From CAWCHZ01 sp963795555 (GTDB lineage: Bacteria > Actinomycetota > Thermoleophilia > Solirubrobacterales > Solirubrobacteraceae), in contig CAWCHZ010000001.1 of assembly GCA_963795555.1 (NCBI GenBank), forward strand, positions 1 through 64,000: DNA of 64,000 nt. Direction: 5' to 3'. The notes under the pieces are model-generated. The model was not told where the DNA came from, did no database searches, and was given only the letters and a program-made list of their open reading frames with translations. The position numbers and the translations under genes are program-made. Positions 9,070-17,228 of this stretch are shown here, one piece after another. How positions within the stretch are numbered: the first letter of the stretch is position 1; each line of letters begins with the position of its first letter.

Positions 9070-10257
9070 ATGGCGCCCGGGAGATTCGCGTCTAGAGGAA
9101 ACGGAAACGGGGAAGGCTTGACGGTCAAGACAGACGTTCTGCTTGTGGATGAGGCTTCGATCGCGGATGTCGAGGAGCTGCGCGCCCTCGTGGCGGAGGG
9201 CCAGGAGCGTGGCTATCTGACGTTCGATCAGATCGCGAGCTGCCTGGAGGAGGTCGAGGTCACCAAGGAGCAGCTCCTCGAGCTGCACGCGACGCTCGAG
9301 GAGCACGGCATCGGGATCATCGGCGCTGACGGTCGCGAGGCCGTTTCGGACAACGCCAAGCTCGAGCTCGGGCCGGATGGGGCCGAGCGCCGGGACAGCC
9401 CCAAGGCGCCGGAGATCGATCTGACCGTCGAGCCAAGCCTGGACTCATTGCGCCTCTATCTGCGCTCGATCGGCCGCGTGCAGCTGCTGACGGCCGAGCA
9501 GGAGGTCTCGCTCGCTCGCCGCATCGAGCGGGGCGACGTCACCGCCAAGCAGCAGATGATCGAGGCCAACCTGCGCCTCGTCGTCTCGATCGCGAAGAGC
9601 TACCTCGGCCGTGGGCTCACCTTCCTGGACCTGATCCAGGAGGGCTCGATGGGCCTGATCAGAGCGGTCGAGAAGTTCGACTACCGTCGGGGCTACAAGT
9701 TCTCGACCTATGCCACCTGGTGGATCCGCCAGGCGGTCACGCGGGCGATCGCCGACAAGGGACGCACCATCCGCATCCCGGTCCACATGGTCGAGAAGCT
9801 CAACAAGGTCGTCCACGTCGAGCGTCAGTTGATCCAGCAGCTCGGGCGCGAGCCGACGCCCGAGGAGATCGCGCGCGAGCTCGAGACGACGCCGCGCGAG
9901 GTCCGCGAGATCCTGCGCATGGCCCAGCAGCCCGTCTCGCTGGAGAAGCCGATCGGCGACGAGGACGAGTCCGAGCTGGGCGACTTCGTAGAGGACGAGA
10001 CGGCCGCCTCGCCGTTCGAGCTGGCCTCGGAGAACCTGCGCCGCGCCAACGTGCGCAAGGCATTGGCCGCTCTGCCCCAGCGCGAGCGCGAGGTGATCGA
10101 GATGCGCTTCGGCCTGCGCGGCGACCAGCCGCGGACGCTGGAGGAGGTCGGACGGGCCTTCAACGTCACGCGCGAGCGCATCCGCCAGATCGAGAACCAC
10201 ACGCTCAAGAAGCTCGAGGCGCTGCCGGAGGCGCAGCGCCTGCGCGACGCGACCTGA
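9070..10257 (+). CDS. rpoD: RNA polymerase principal-type sigma-70 factor
   Basis: The protein has all regions of a group 1/2 sigma factor. Residues about 30-85 are a region 1.1-like helical segment (YLTFDQIASCLEEVEVTKEQ). Region 1.2 starts at DSLRLYLRSIGRVQLLTAEQ. Region 2 is ANLRLVVSIAKSYLGRGLTF, LIQEGSMGLIRAVEKFDY and FSTYATWWIRQAVTRAI, identical in style to RpoD. Region 3 follows (RIPVHMVEKLNKV). Region 4 is LPQREREVIEMRFGL with the HTH RTLEEVGRAFNVTRERIRQI. It lacks the long acidic insert of proteobacterial RpoD. ATG 9070 has an AGGGGAG about 11 bases upstream; TTG 9118 after GGGGAAGG is an alternative start. Probably the housekeeping sigma factor; a close paralogue cannot be excluded. 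Confidence 0.92.
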   Translation: MAPGRFASRGNGNGEGLTVKTDVLLVDEASIADVEELRALVAEGQERGYLTFDQIASCLEEVEVTKEQLLELHATLEEHGIGIIGADGREAVSDNAKLELGPDGAERRDSPKAPEIDLTVEPSLDSLRLYLRSIGRVQLLTAEQEVSLARRIERGDVTAKQQMIEANLRLVVSIAKSYLGRGLTFLDLIQEGSMGLIRAVEKFDYRRGYKFSTYATWWIRQAVTRAIADKGRTIRIPVHMVEKLNKVVHVERQLIQQLGREPTPEEIARELETTPREVREILRMAQQPVSLEKPIGDEDESELGDFVEDETAASPFELASENLRRANVRKALAALPQREREVIEMRFGLRGDQPRTLEEVGRAFNVTRERIRQIENHTLKKLEALPEAQRLRDAT

Positions 10258-10342
10258 GAGGCCGGGGCGGCGGAAGGCCGGGGACGGAGGAGGCCGGGGC
10301 GCGCCCGGCCCGCTCAGCTAGAATCGCCGCCCGCAGCGCGTT

Positions 10343-10424
10343 GGGGGGATGCCCGAGTGGTTAATGGGGACGGGCTGTAAACCCGTTGGCTCTGCCTACG
10401 CAGGTTCGAATCCTGCTCCCCCCA
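10343..10424 (+). tRNA. tRNA-Tyr (GTA)
   Basis: The acceptor stem GGGGGGA (10343-10349) pairs with TCCCCCC (10417-10423), followed by discriminator A. The anticodon arm is ACGGG-CTGTAAA-CCCGT, giving anticodon GTA. A long variable arm (class II, as expected for bacterial tRNA-Tyr) precedes the T arm CAGG-TTCGAAT-CCTG. CCA is not encoded. A TAGAAT hexamer at 10319-10324 could be its -10 box. Confidence 0.95.
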
Positions 10425-10507
10425 CTAGACGCCTGTCCCGGTGGCGTCGTGCGACAGCCTCCGACGGGCTGCGATCGGGCGCAAGCCGGGGGCGGCCCGA
10501 CGAGCGC

Positions 10508-11149
10508 TCAGGTGGCGAGCCCGCCGAAGATGGCGAACGGGCTGGGCGGTGACAGCTCGCGCACGAGCTCGGCGCTCCCCTGCGGGATGATCTCGGCGGC
10601 CTGAGGCGCCTCGATCCGCAGGCGATCGGCAAGGGCCGCGGCGTCGTCCTCGTCGCTTGCTCCCACGAGGACATAGTGGAAGCGGCGGATCACCGGCCGA
10701 CCCTCCTGGCGCATCCGGTCCTCCAGCTCGATCGCGTCGTCGCGATGCGTGAGGTGCACGCGCACCTCGAAGTCCGCGTGGTGGTGCTCGCGTGCCTGCG
10801 CCTGCTCATCGGCGTCGCGAAGCTGCCGCTCCTGCTCGAGATCGCCGATGCTCTGCGGCAGCGGCACCGCCGGGTCCTCCCAGCGTTCCTCGGTCGGATG
10901 CCAGCGCTCGAGCTTGGCCGTGCCCGTCAGCTTGTGGCGGGCGAGCAGCGACGCAACGATCGCCTGGGCGTCGCGGCCGTCCTGCTCGCTGTCGGCGTAG
11001 AAGAAGATGTTGGGGCCATCCTGGCTGACCGCCACGCGCCCACCGAGGCGGCGCCGGACGTCGTCCTCCAGGTTCGCCTCGTGCAGGTGGTCGATGAACG
11101 TCTCATGGCCCTCATGGACGGTCACGGTCAGGCGCCAGTCATCGCTCAT
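10508..11149 (-). CDS. Conserved hypothetical protein, likely cytoplasmic
   Basis: I do not recognise a named family. The start is taken at MSDDWRLTVTVHE (11149); Met at 11158 and a GTG/TTG further out are alternatives. The product (213 residues) shows two similar alpha/beta halves: the first has FIDHLHEANLEDDVRRRLG and PNIFFYADSEQDGRDAQAIV, the second DFEVRVHLTHRDDAIELEDR and RFHYVLVGASDEDDAAALAD. Both halves read as strand, helix, R-R-(L/F)-x(n)-strand, A-(D/S)-S/D-E-D, helix, so an internal duplication of a small ferredoxin-like fold is plausible. An acidic linker (EQERQLRDADEQAQAREHHH) joins them. No signal or membrane segment. Function unknown. Confidence 0.7.
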   Translation of the reverse strand: MSDDWRLTVTVHEGHETFIDHLHEANLEDDVRRRLGGRVAVSQDGPNIFFYADSEQDGRDAQAIVASLLARHKLTGTAKLERWHPTEERWEDPAVPLPQSIGDLEQERQLRDADEQAQAREHHHADFEVRVHLTHRDDAIELEDRMRQEGRPVIRRFHYVLVGASDEDDAAALADRLRIEAPQAAEIIPQGSAELVRELSPPSPFAIFGGLAT

Positions 11150-11246
11150 GCGCGCCATTCTGCCGGATGCGGGGGCTCCGCGCGTGCGGCCCGTGAGCGC
11201 AGCGAGCATTGCCCCCGCGCGCAGTCGGGCATCGACCAGCGTCGGG

Positions 11247-11309
11247 GTGGGGCATTGACGGGCGCCGGCTGTGGTTCATTGACGAGCATCGGCGTGGGGC
11301 ATTGACGGG
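11247..11309. repeat. Three direct repeats of a 16-base motif upstream of the Usp-like gene
   Basis: GTGGGGCATTGACGGG at 11247-11262 is repeated exactly at 11294-11309, with a diverged copy GTGGTTCATTGACGAG at 11271-11286. The spacings are 24 and 23 bases, close to two helical turns, so all copies face the same side of the DNA. Each contains TTGACG, a -35-like hexamer. The array ends 60 bases before the ATG at 11370. Confidence 0.6.
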
Positions 11310-11369
11310 AGCCCGCGAGGGTGCCACGATCGTGTCAAACAGCGCAAAGCGCTCGCCGAAGGGAGGGGC

Positions 11370-11834
11370 ATGGAACCTCACCGCCTCCGCGTACTGATCG
11401 TGGCTCACCAAACCGCCGCGACGCCCGAGCTGATCGAGGCCGTGCGCAGGCGCGTGCGGCAGGGACCACCCGCGACCTTCACGCTGCTCGTGCCGGCAGT
11501 GGCCCATGGCATGCACAGGCTCGTCGACGCCGAGGACCAGCCGCCCGACGAGGCGCAGGCGGTGCTCGACCGGGCGCTGCCACTGCTATCGGAGGCCACC
11601 GGCGCGCCGGTGGAGGGGATGCTCGGCGATCCCGAGCCGCTGGCCGGCGTCCAGGACGCCATCAACCTGCACGGCTTCGACGAGGTGATCATCTCGACGC
11701 TGCCCAAGCGGCTGTCCCGCTGGCTGCGGATGGATCTGCCGTCCAAGGTCGCCGGCCTGGGCCTGCCCGTGACGACCGTGACGCCGAGCGCTCGGGCTGA
11801 TGAATCGGAGGCCGTGCCGGCGGGATCGGCGTAG
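11370..11834 (+). CDS. Universal-stress-like small protein
   Basis: The 154-residue product begins MEPHRLRVLIVAHQTAATPE, then shows TFTLLVPAVAHGM, EAQAVLDRALPLLSEATGAP, GMLGDPEPLAGVQDAINLHG and FDEVIISTLPKRLSRWLRMD, ending LPSKVAGLGLPVTTVTP. The order (first strand, helix, second strand, long helix, G-D-P, helix, D-E-V-I-(I/V)-S, then S-x-(K/R)-V) is that of UspA-type Rossmann-like proteins. The ATP-binding G-x2-G-x9-G(S/T) is not evident, so it may not bind ATP. A purine-rich GGGAGGGG precedes the start. The three-copy repeat just upstream suggests regulated expression. Confidence 0.65.
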   Translation: MEPHRLRVLIVAHQTAATPELIEAVRRRVRQGPPATFTLLVPAVAHGMHRLVDAEDQPPDEAQAVLDRALPLLSEATGAPVEGMLGDPEPLAGVQDAINLHGFDEVIISTLPKRLSRWLRMDLPSKVAGLGLPVTTVTPSARADESEAVPAGSA

Positions 11835-11941
11835 GGGCGCGGGGCGCGGACCGTGCGTCCGCCGGGCGGCGCTGGGCGCTATGCGTTGCGCGCCGGCGTC
11901 GAGTCACGGCGCCGCGCCGGACCGCTAGTCTCAAGCAACGC

Positions 11942-12014
<73 letters not shown>

Positions 12015-12015
12015 T

Positions 12016-12660
12016 AGGTGGATTTGCAGGGATTTTGTGAGTTCGGCGGGCTGCAAATGGGGTCGCGGCGGTGAGGCTGGAAGCGCTGTGGAAACAGCGC
12101 CAGCGGCGGTCCGGGCTTCGCGGATCGCTTGCTCGGCGCTGATGCGTTGGGTGGGGTCGAACTCGTCGAAGACGTGGATGTAGGTTCGCGCGCACGTCTG
12201 GACGGAGTGTGCGGCGCGACGGGCGACCTCGGCGATCGACAGGCCCTCGTGGATCAGCAGCGAGACGAAGGAGTGGCGCAGGTCGTAGGGGGCGGGCGTC
12301 CTTGCCGATCCCGGCTGCCTCGGCGGCTGGTGAGTAGACGCGCCGGCGCCAGTTGGCCCAGTCGTCCTCGCTCCATGCCTGCTGACCCGGCTGTGCGCTC
12401 GAAGACGAGCGTTTCGCCGTCCGAGCGCCCGCATGCGAGTCGCAGTGCGGCGAGGTCCTGCGCGAGCGGTGCGAGCAGCCGGACGGTCCGGGCGCGCCTG
12501 GTCTTGGTGGCGTAGAGCCGCAGCGCGCGCTCGCCGACGTCCTTCCAGCGCAGCGCGGTGGCCTCCCCGGGCCGGGGGCCGGCGTAGGCGAGCACGGCGA
12601 TGAGCGACGTCGCTCCCGCGACCCGTACCAGGCGGGCAGGCCGCAGATCACGATCCCAGC
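12016..12660 (-). pseudogene. Tyrosine-type site-specific integrase, N-terminally truncated and frameshifted
   Basis: Only the catalytic half is present. In successive frames one reads LIAVLAYAGPRPGEATALRW (catalytic Arg in GPRPGEA), TKTRRARTVRLLAPL (Lys region), GQQAWSEDDWANWRRRVYSP, then PYDLRHSFVSLLIHEGLSIA (R-H box), VARRAAHSVQTCARTYIHVF (second His and the nucleophile Tyr of TYIH). The last shift is an extra C in a C-run near 12300; the other, near 12400, is one extra or two missing bases. The DNA-binding N-terminal arm is absent: the homology stops near 12660, where an acetyltransferase fragment on the other strand begins. The last frame runs on antisense through tRNA-Thr, so the natural stop is not certain. 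Confidence 0.82.
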
Positions 12661-13167
12661 GCTCGCCTCTGGGCGAAAGGAAGAGCGAACAGCAACTGGT
12701 CCTGGGCGGGACTTGCAGACGACGGCGAATTCGCAGCGTTCGTCTGCCAGCCCGACGGCACCGCCAGTACGCCGTGGATCGAAGAGGCCGAGAACTACAT
12801 CCGCGGCCGACTACTGCGACGGCGGGACTCCAGAGTCCTGGCGTTTCGCGAGGACGATCGCCTCATTGCCGTTAGCTCGTTCTATGAGTCCGAAATTGGG
12901 ATCCCGCTCGTCAGTCCGGTTTGGCAGCGCGCGTGGCACTTGGACGTCATCGCCGTCACGCGCTCTCGACAGAGAAGCGGGATCGGGCTTGAAGCACTCG
13001 ACCAGACCATGACAGCCATGTGCGAGATCGACGAGAACCGGGTGCTCATCGTGGCTCGGGCCCACGTCGACAACCGCGCGAGCCTCGCGCTATGCGCACG
13101 GCGAGATATCACGCCGTTCGTTCGCCACGGCGCCTACTGGACGCTCGTCGGCGAGGTCCTCGGTTAG
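12661..13167 (+). pseudogene. GNAT-type N-acetyltransferase fragment without its start
   Basis: The frame ending at TAG 13165-13167 can be read back to about 12604 without a stop. It shows WAGLADDGEFAAFVCQPDG, WIEEAENYIRGRLLRRRDSR, VLAFREDDRLIAVSSFYE, WHLDVIAVTRSRQRSGIG (the V-x3-x-R-x2-G-x-G acetyl-CoA loop, here RSRQRSGIG) and VARAHVDNRASLALCARRD. This is the layout of a GNAT enzyme. No ATG or GTG lies upstream in frame, only an internal TTG at 12940 that would remove half the domain. The 5' end therefore seems lost at the junction with the integrase remnant. Confidence 0.65.
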
Positions 13168-13439
13168 ACCGAGTCGGCCCTGATAGCGCACCGGTCCGAC
13201 CCTTCGGCCGGATAGCGATGGTGATCTCGCGCTCCCGCTTCCGCCCAAACTGGAGCTGCGCCGGCGAGGCTCGGCATGACCGCTTCTATCTCGCCGCGGC
13301 GCCGGGCGGGGCTATCGCTATGGCGACGAAGGATTCGCGCCGAGTGGGACAGTCGGCGGTGGAGCGGACGATCGCCTTCCGCTGGTATCACTGCGCAGTG
13401 CCTCGGGTGCGGGCGCATAACCCTTCGCCACGGTGTCGG

Positions 13440-15437
13440 TCACGCAGCGATTTTGAACGCGATCATCCGCGACGCGCCGGCTTCCTCGTTCGCTTGAGGG
13501 GTGGCGGTCAGCCGGTAGAGACTTGCGGCGAGCTTGCGTCCGCCGATGCGCCCGGTGAAGATGAAGCTATTCGCGCCCTCCGTGGCGTTCTCGGTGAGGA
13601 TGCCGCGCAGGATGACCAGCCGTGTGCACCGGCGGTGCTTGCGGTTCTTGCGGGTCGGCGCGAGGCAGTAGCGCTGGAGGAGCCGTCCGGGAAGCACACG
13701 CTCAAACGCGATCGTGACGCGGGCGGGCATGTTCAGCGTGTAGCTGACGGTCAGCTCGGTCGGTCGGCTGCAGCGCCGATGGGTGCGGTTGTCGGCGCTC
13801 TGCTTGACGCAGCGGCCCCTGACCCGCCGGCCGGCAAGTACAAACGTTTTCGGGGAGACTCGCAGCCGCGAGAGCACTGCCATGTTGCCGAACAGCAGAC
13901 CCGGCTGGTTGCCCGAGCTGTCGGTGTAGACGCCGGCAGCGCTGCAGTTGCCCGCCGAGGCGCACGAGACGGAGTCGAGCTCGACAAAGGGGTTCGATCC
14001 GGCGTTGATGGGTGGGAACGCCTCGACCCCGGTCGCCCACTTGCCCGCCGTCTTGCTCAGCAAGAGCCCCTGCCTGTCGCCCGAGCTGTCGAAGTAATCG
14101 CCGACGGCGCTGCAGTTGCCCGCCGAGGCACACGAGACGGAGTCGAGCTCGACATTGGAGTGGGATCCGGCGTTGGCGGGTGGGGACGCCTCGACCCCGG
14201 TCGCCCCCGTGCCGGCGGTCTCGCTTAGCAAAAGCCCCTGCTGCTGGCCTGAGCTGTCGGTGTAGAAACCAACGGCGCTGCAGTTGCCCGCTGAGGCACA
14301 CGACACGGAGGTAAGGGCGGCATCGGGGAACGACGATCGGGCACCTGCGGGCAGGGCCGCCCCGACCGCCATCGTCCACCGGCCGCCGGTCTCGCTCAGC
14401 AAAAGCCCCTGCTGCTGGCCTGAGCTGTCGGTGTAGAAACCGACGGCGCTGCAGTTGCCCGCCGAGGCACACGACACGGAGTCGAGCCAGACAAAGGGGT
14501 TCGATCCGTCGTTGGCGGGCAGGGGCGCCTCGACCCCAGTCGCCCACTTGCCGGCGGTCTCGCTCAGCACGAGCCCCTGCCTGTCGCCCGAGCTGTCGAA
14601 GTAGAAGCCGACGGCGCTGCAGTTGCCCGCCGAGGCACACGACACCGAGGTGAGGTCGGCATCCGGGAACAACCCGTGCCACCCGGCGGGGCTCGGGCCG
14701 GCGTTGGCGGGCAGGGTTGCCTTTATCCCTGCCGCCCACCGGCCGCCGCTCTCGCTTAGCAAAAGCCCCTGCTGCTGGCCGGAGCTGTCGGTGTAGTCGC
14801 CGACGGCGCTGCAGTTGCCCGCCGAGGCACACGACACCGAGTCGAGCAAGACATTAGGCACCGGTCCGGCGCCTAAGGGCAGGATCGCCTCGGCCCCCGT
14901 CGCCCACGCACCGCCGGTCTCGTTCAGCAACAGTCCCTGCGTCTCGCCTGAGCTATCGGTGTAAGAGCCAACGGCGCTGCAGTTGCCGGCCGAGGCACAC
15001 GACACGGAGTCGAGGGCGGCATAGGGGTTCGATGCAGCGCCAGCGGGCAGGGCCGCCTCGACCCCGGGCGCCCACGTGCCGGCGGTCTCGCTCAGCAAAA
15101 GCCCCTCCGCTTGGCCCGAGCTGTCGGTGTAGGAGCCGACAGCGCTGCAGTCGCCCGTTGGAGCACAGGACACGGACATGAGGCGGACAAAGGGGCTCGC
15201 TCCGGCGTTAGCGGGCACGGGCGCCTCGACCCCCGCCGCCCACGACGCTGCGAAGGCATCCGATGGCCGCACGGCCAATGGCAACAGCACGCCACACACC
15301 AACCCCAGCACACCAAGCAAAGCCCCACGCCGGAACGGCCCCAAAAAGACGCCCTCGCCACCTCGAGACCGGCGCCCAGCCAAGATCACGAGTCCAGCGC
15401 AACCACCCCGACCCACTCCAACCAGCGAGTGCCTCAT
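13440..15437 (-). CDS. Secreted repeat protein with eight SVSCAS-GNC repeats and a basic C-terminal domain
   Basis: The 665-residue product has an N-terminal basic stretch and membrane-type segment (ALLGVLGLVCGVLLPLAVRP) serving as signal or anchor. Residues about 66-520 are eight repeats of roughly 57-64 residues around the core LDSVSCASAGNCSAVG followed by YTDSSGQQQGLLLSETGGxW. Each repeat has two conserved Cys, likely one disulfide per blade; a beta-propeller-like surface protein is inferred. The C-terminal 140 residues (SRLRVSPKTFVLAGRRVRGR, later GANSFIFTGRIGGRKLA) form a beta-rich, basic domain with several Cys. No catalytic motif is seen. Function is unknown; a role in surface binding is a guess. 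The start could be earlier or later than Met at 15437. Confidence 0.78.
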   Translation of the reverse strand: MRHSLVGVGRGGCAGLVILAGRRSRGGEGVFLGPFRRGALLGVLGLVCGVLLPLAVRPSDAFAASWAAGVEAPVPANAGASPFVRLMSVSCAPTGDCSAVGSYTDSSGQAEGLLLSETAGTWAPGVEAALPAGAASNPYAALDSVSCASAGNCSAVGSYTDSSGETQGLLLNETGGAWATGAEAILPLGAGPVPNVLLDSVSCASAGNCSAVGDYTDSSGQQQGLLLSESGGRWAAGIKATLPANAGPSPAGWHGLFPDADLTSVSCASAGNCSAVGFYFDSSGDRQGLVLSETAGKWATGVEAPLPANDGSNPFVWLDSVSCASAGNCSAVGFYTDSSGQQQGLLLSETGGRWTMAVGAALPAGARSSFPDAALTSVSCASAGNCSAVGFYTDSSGQQQGLLLSETAGTGATGVEASPPANAGSHSNVELDSVSCASAGNCSAVGDYFDSSGDRQGLLLSKTAGKWATGVEAFPPINAGSNPFVELDSVSCASAGNCSAAGVYTDSSGNQPGLLFGNMAVLSRLRVSPKTFVLAGRRVRGRCVKQSADNRTHRRCSRPTELTVSYTLNMPARVTIAFERVLPGRLLQRYCLAPTRKNRKHRRCTRLVILRGILTENATEGANSFIFTGRIGGRKLAASLYRLTATPQANEEAGASRMIAFKIAA
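13870..15242 (-). repeat. Eight coding repeats of about 171-195 bases
   Basis: The repeats encode the SVSCAS-GNCSAVG blades described for the surrounding gene. Several blocks are almost identical at the DNA level, for example the stretches around 14110, 14290, 14460, 14630 and 14810, which suggests recent duplication or gene conversion between units. Confidence 0.85.
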
Positions 15438-16015
15438 CCCTGCGCCTCAAGCACAATGGCTAAAACGCGGCCAGCCGCGGAAGGTTGCGTCCACGTTCCC
15501 GCACCGACAGTCGATGCATCCGCGTCAACCCCGGGCTGGCTATCGCATCGGACGAGACGCGAGAGGCGCCGACCCAAAGGCGGGTCAGGAGTTCGCTCAC
15601 AAGCCCCGCGATCCCTGCCGCGGATTCCACCGACATTTCTCGCTGATGGGTAGCCACGCTACCCATCGCCCGACATGATCGCCCCGTGGCGCTCGGATCA
15701 CGAGGGTAGTCAAGTTCATCAGGTCAACGTCCGGCGGGCGAAGCGAGACGATTGCCTTCAGGCTTCCGGACCCTAGCAGCTCGTGATCGCAGCGACCCTT
15801 GGCCCTTGCGCTAGCCAGCCGGCCCACCGGCCGACGAAGTCCTCGAGATGCCAAGCGTGAGTGGTGTGAACGGCTAGGCCACCTGATGGGTGCTAGCGAC
15901 TGGCCAGCGCTGAAGCCGGGGCCGTGCCATCGCGAAAGCCGACCAGAGATCGAGGTCTGAGCTCACCCGCTCGGTTCCGTGAGCTCGCGAGCCGTAGAGG
16001 ACCGCCAGGTATCTC
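15438..16015. other. 578-base stretch without a supportable gene
   Basis: Short open frames exist on both strands, but none has a recognisable family, a good start and ribosome site together. The only structured element is the inverted repeat at 15645-15667. This may be an ordinary divergent/terminator space or a decayed gene. Confidence 0.4.
15645..15667. repeat. Perfect 10-base inverted repeat with 3-base loop
   Basis: GATGGGTAGC-CAC-GCTACCCATC is a perfect palindrome. No T-run follows, so it is not a classical terminator; an operator or recombination site is possible. Confidence 0.6.
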
Positions 16016-17179
16016 CTACGGCTCGCCGTGCTGTGCCAGCTCGCCCATCCAGCGTGCGACTACCGCGTCCGAGCCGGGGGCAAGCAGCTGGGTATGCTCG
16101 ACCGACAGCCGGTACCAGCGGTCGGGAGTGGTGACGAAAGCCCACGGACCGGCGTCGTCGCACGGTGTCACGCTGGTCTCGGCGGCGTCACGGCCACGCT
16201 CGGTGGCGGCGTCCGTCCGCAGCAACCAGGGACGGCGATCGTTGAGGGCGGTCGGGCGATGGCCATCGACCAGGCGCCCGTTGGCCTGGTAGATCGCCCA
16301 GCTCTCGCTCACATCCTGCTCGGAGGCGGTGAGCTCGAGCATCTCGGTGGCGTGGGCCGCGCGCAGGACGCGATTCGCGTCGAGCGTCCCGTCCTCGGCG
16401 AGGAACGAGCGGGGGTCGTCGTCGATGCGCCAGTTGCCGTGGATGAAGAAGCCGAGCACTTCCTCGGCAGACGGCGGCTCACCCGGAGGGGTTGGATCGA
16501 GCAGGAAGACGTGACCCAGCCAGTCGGGTGACCGGCCGTCCTCGGCCAGTGCTCGGGCGGCCTCCAGCACCAGCGCGCCGCCAAGCGAATAACCGGCCAG
16601 GTTGACCTGCCGGAAGGCATCGATGCCCTCCCGCCGCAGCGCCGAGACGAGCAGCTCGGCCATCGCGGTCAGCTCGCTCCCCTCTCGCTCCAGCGGGGTG
16701 TTGCAGGCCCAGACCTCCTGTCCCGGCGGGAGCAGCTGGGCGATGCGCAGGTAGGTCGCGGCTCTTCCTCCGACCGAGGGGAAGAAGCACCAGAGGACGT
16801 CAGCCGCGCCGCGCTGGCTCTCGTGCCTGCCGTGGCGCAGGCGCTGGACGATCGTCGTGGGCGTGCGGTGGGCGCCCGGGACGAGGTTGCCCGCGATCAC
16901 GATCTCGACCAGCGCATCGACGGTCGGGATCGCGAAGAAATGGCGCAGCCGCATGCGCACGCCGAGGCGGGTGTGCAGGCCGTTGAGCAGGCGCACCGCG
17001 GCGCGCGAGTCCCCACCTGCCTCGAAGAAGCTGATGTCCCCAGCGGGAACGGGCTCGCCGGTCGCCTCCTGCCAGCTTGCGACGACCGCGGCACGCACGG
17101 CTCGAGCCGCGTCGGTGATCGAAGCGGTGCCGATGGCTGCCTCCCGTTGCAAACCTGCCCCTGCCGCCTTTTGGGACAC
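16016..17179 (-). CDS. Stand-alone carrier protein-thioesterase didomain (NRPS/PKS-like)
   Basis: Residues about 20-105 are a peptidyl/acyl carrier domain: VRAAVVASWQEATGE, FFEAGGDSRAAVRLLNGL (Ser58 in GGDS is the phosphopantetheine site) and FFAIPTVDALVEIV. Residues about 125-385 are a type I thioesterase-like alpha/beta hydrolase: VLWCFFPSVGGRAATYLRIA, LLPPGQEVWACNTP, NLAGYSLGGALVLEAARAL (Ser198), FLLDPTPPG (Asp228) and SVEHTQLL (His362). All key residues are present. It would hold an acyl or aminoacyl group and release it by hydrolysis, transfer or cyclisation. No adenylation, condensation or ketosynthase domain is within the window. The start is taken as GTG at 17179; a GTG at 17281 would add 34 residues. 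Divergent from a family-1 glycosyltransferase, suggesting a joint small pathway (inference). Confidence 0.82.
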   Translation of the reverse strand: MSQKAAGAGLQREAAIGTASITDAARAVRAAVVASWQEATGEPVPAGDISFFEAGGDSRAAVRLLNGLHTRLGVRMRLRHFFAIPTVDALVEIVIAGNLVPGAHRTPTTIVQRLRHGRHESQRGAADVLWCFFPSVGGRAATYLRIAQLLPPGQEVWACNTPLEREGSELTAMAELLVSALRREGIDAFRQVNLAGYSLGGALVLEAARALAEDGRSPDWLGHVFLLDPTPPGEPPSAEEVLGFFIHGNWRIDDDPRSFLAEDGTLDANRVLRAAHATEMLELTASEQDVSESWAIYQANGRLVDGHRPTALNDRRPWLLRTDAATERGRDAAETSVTPCDDAGPWAFVTTPDRWYRLSVEHTQLLAPGSDAVVARWMGELAQHGEP

Positions 17180-17228
17180 GGTAGGGCCGCTTGCGGCTGG
17201 AGTCAAACCGCTCGCCGCCACCCTCGAC

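Noticed and set aside
10343..10424. tRNA-Ser or tRNA-Leu because of the long variable arm
   Set aside because: The anticodon loop CTGTAAA gives GTA, which is tyrosine; bacterial tRNA-Tyr also has a long arm.
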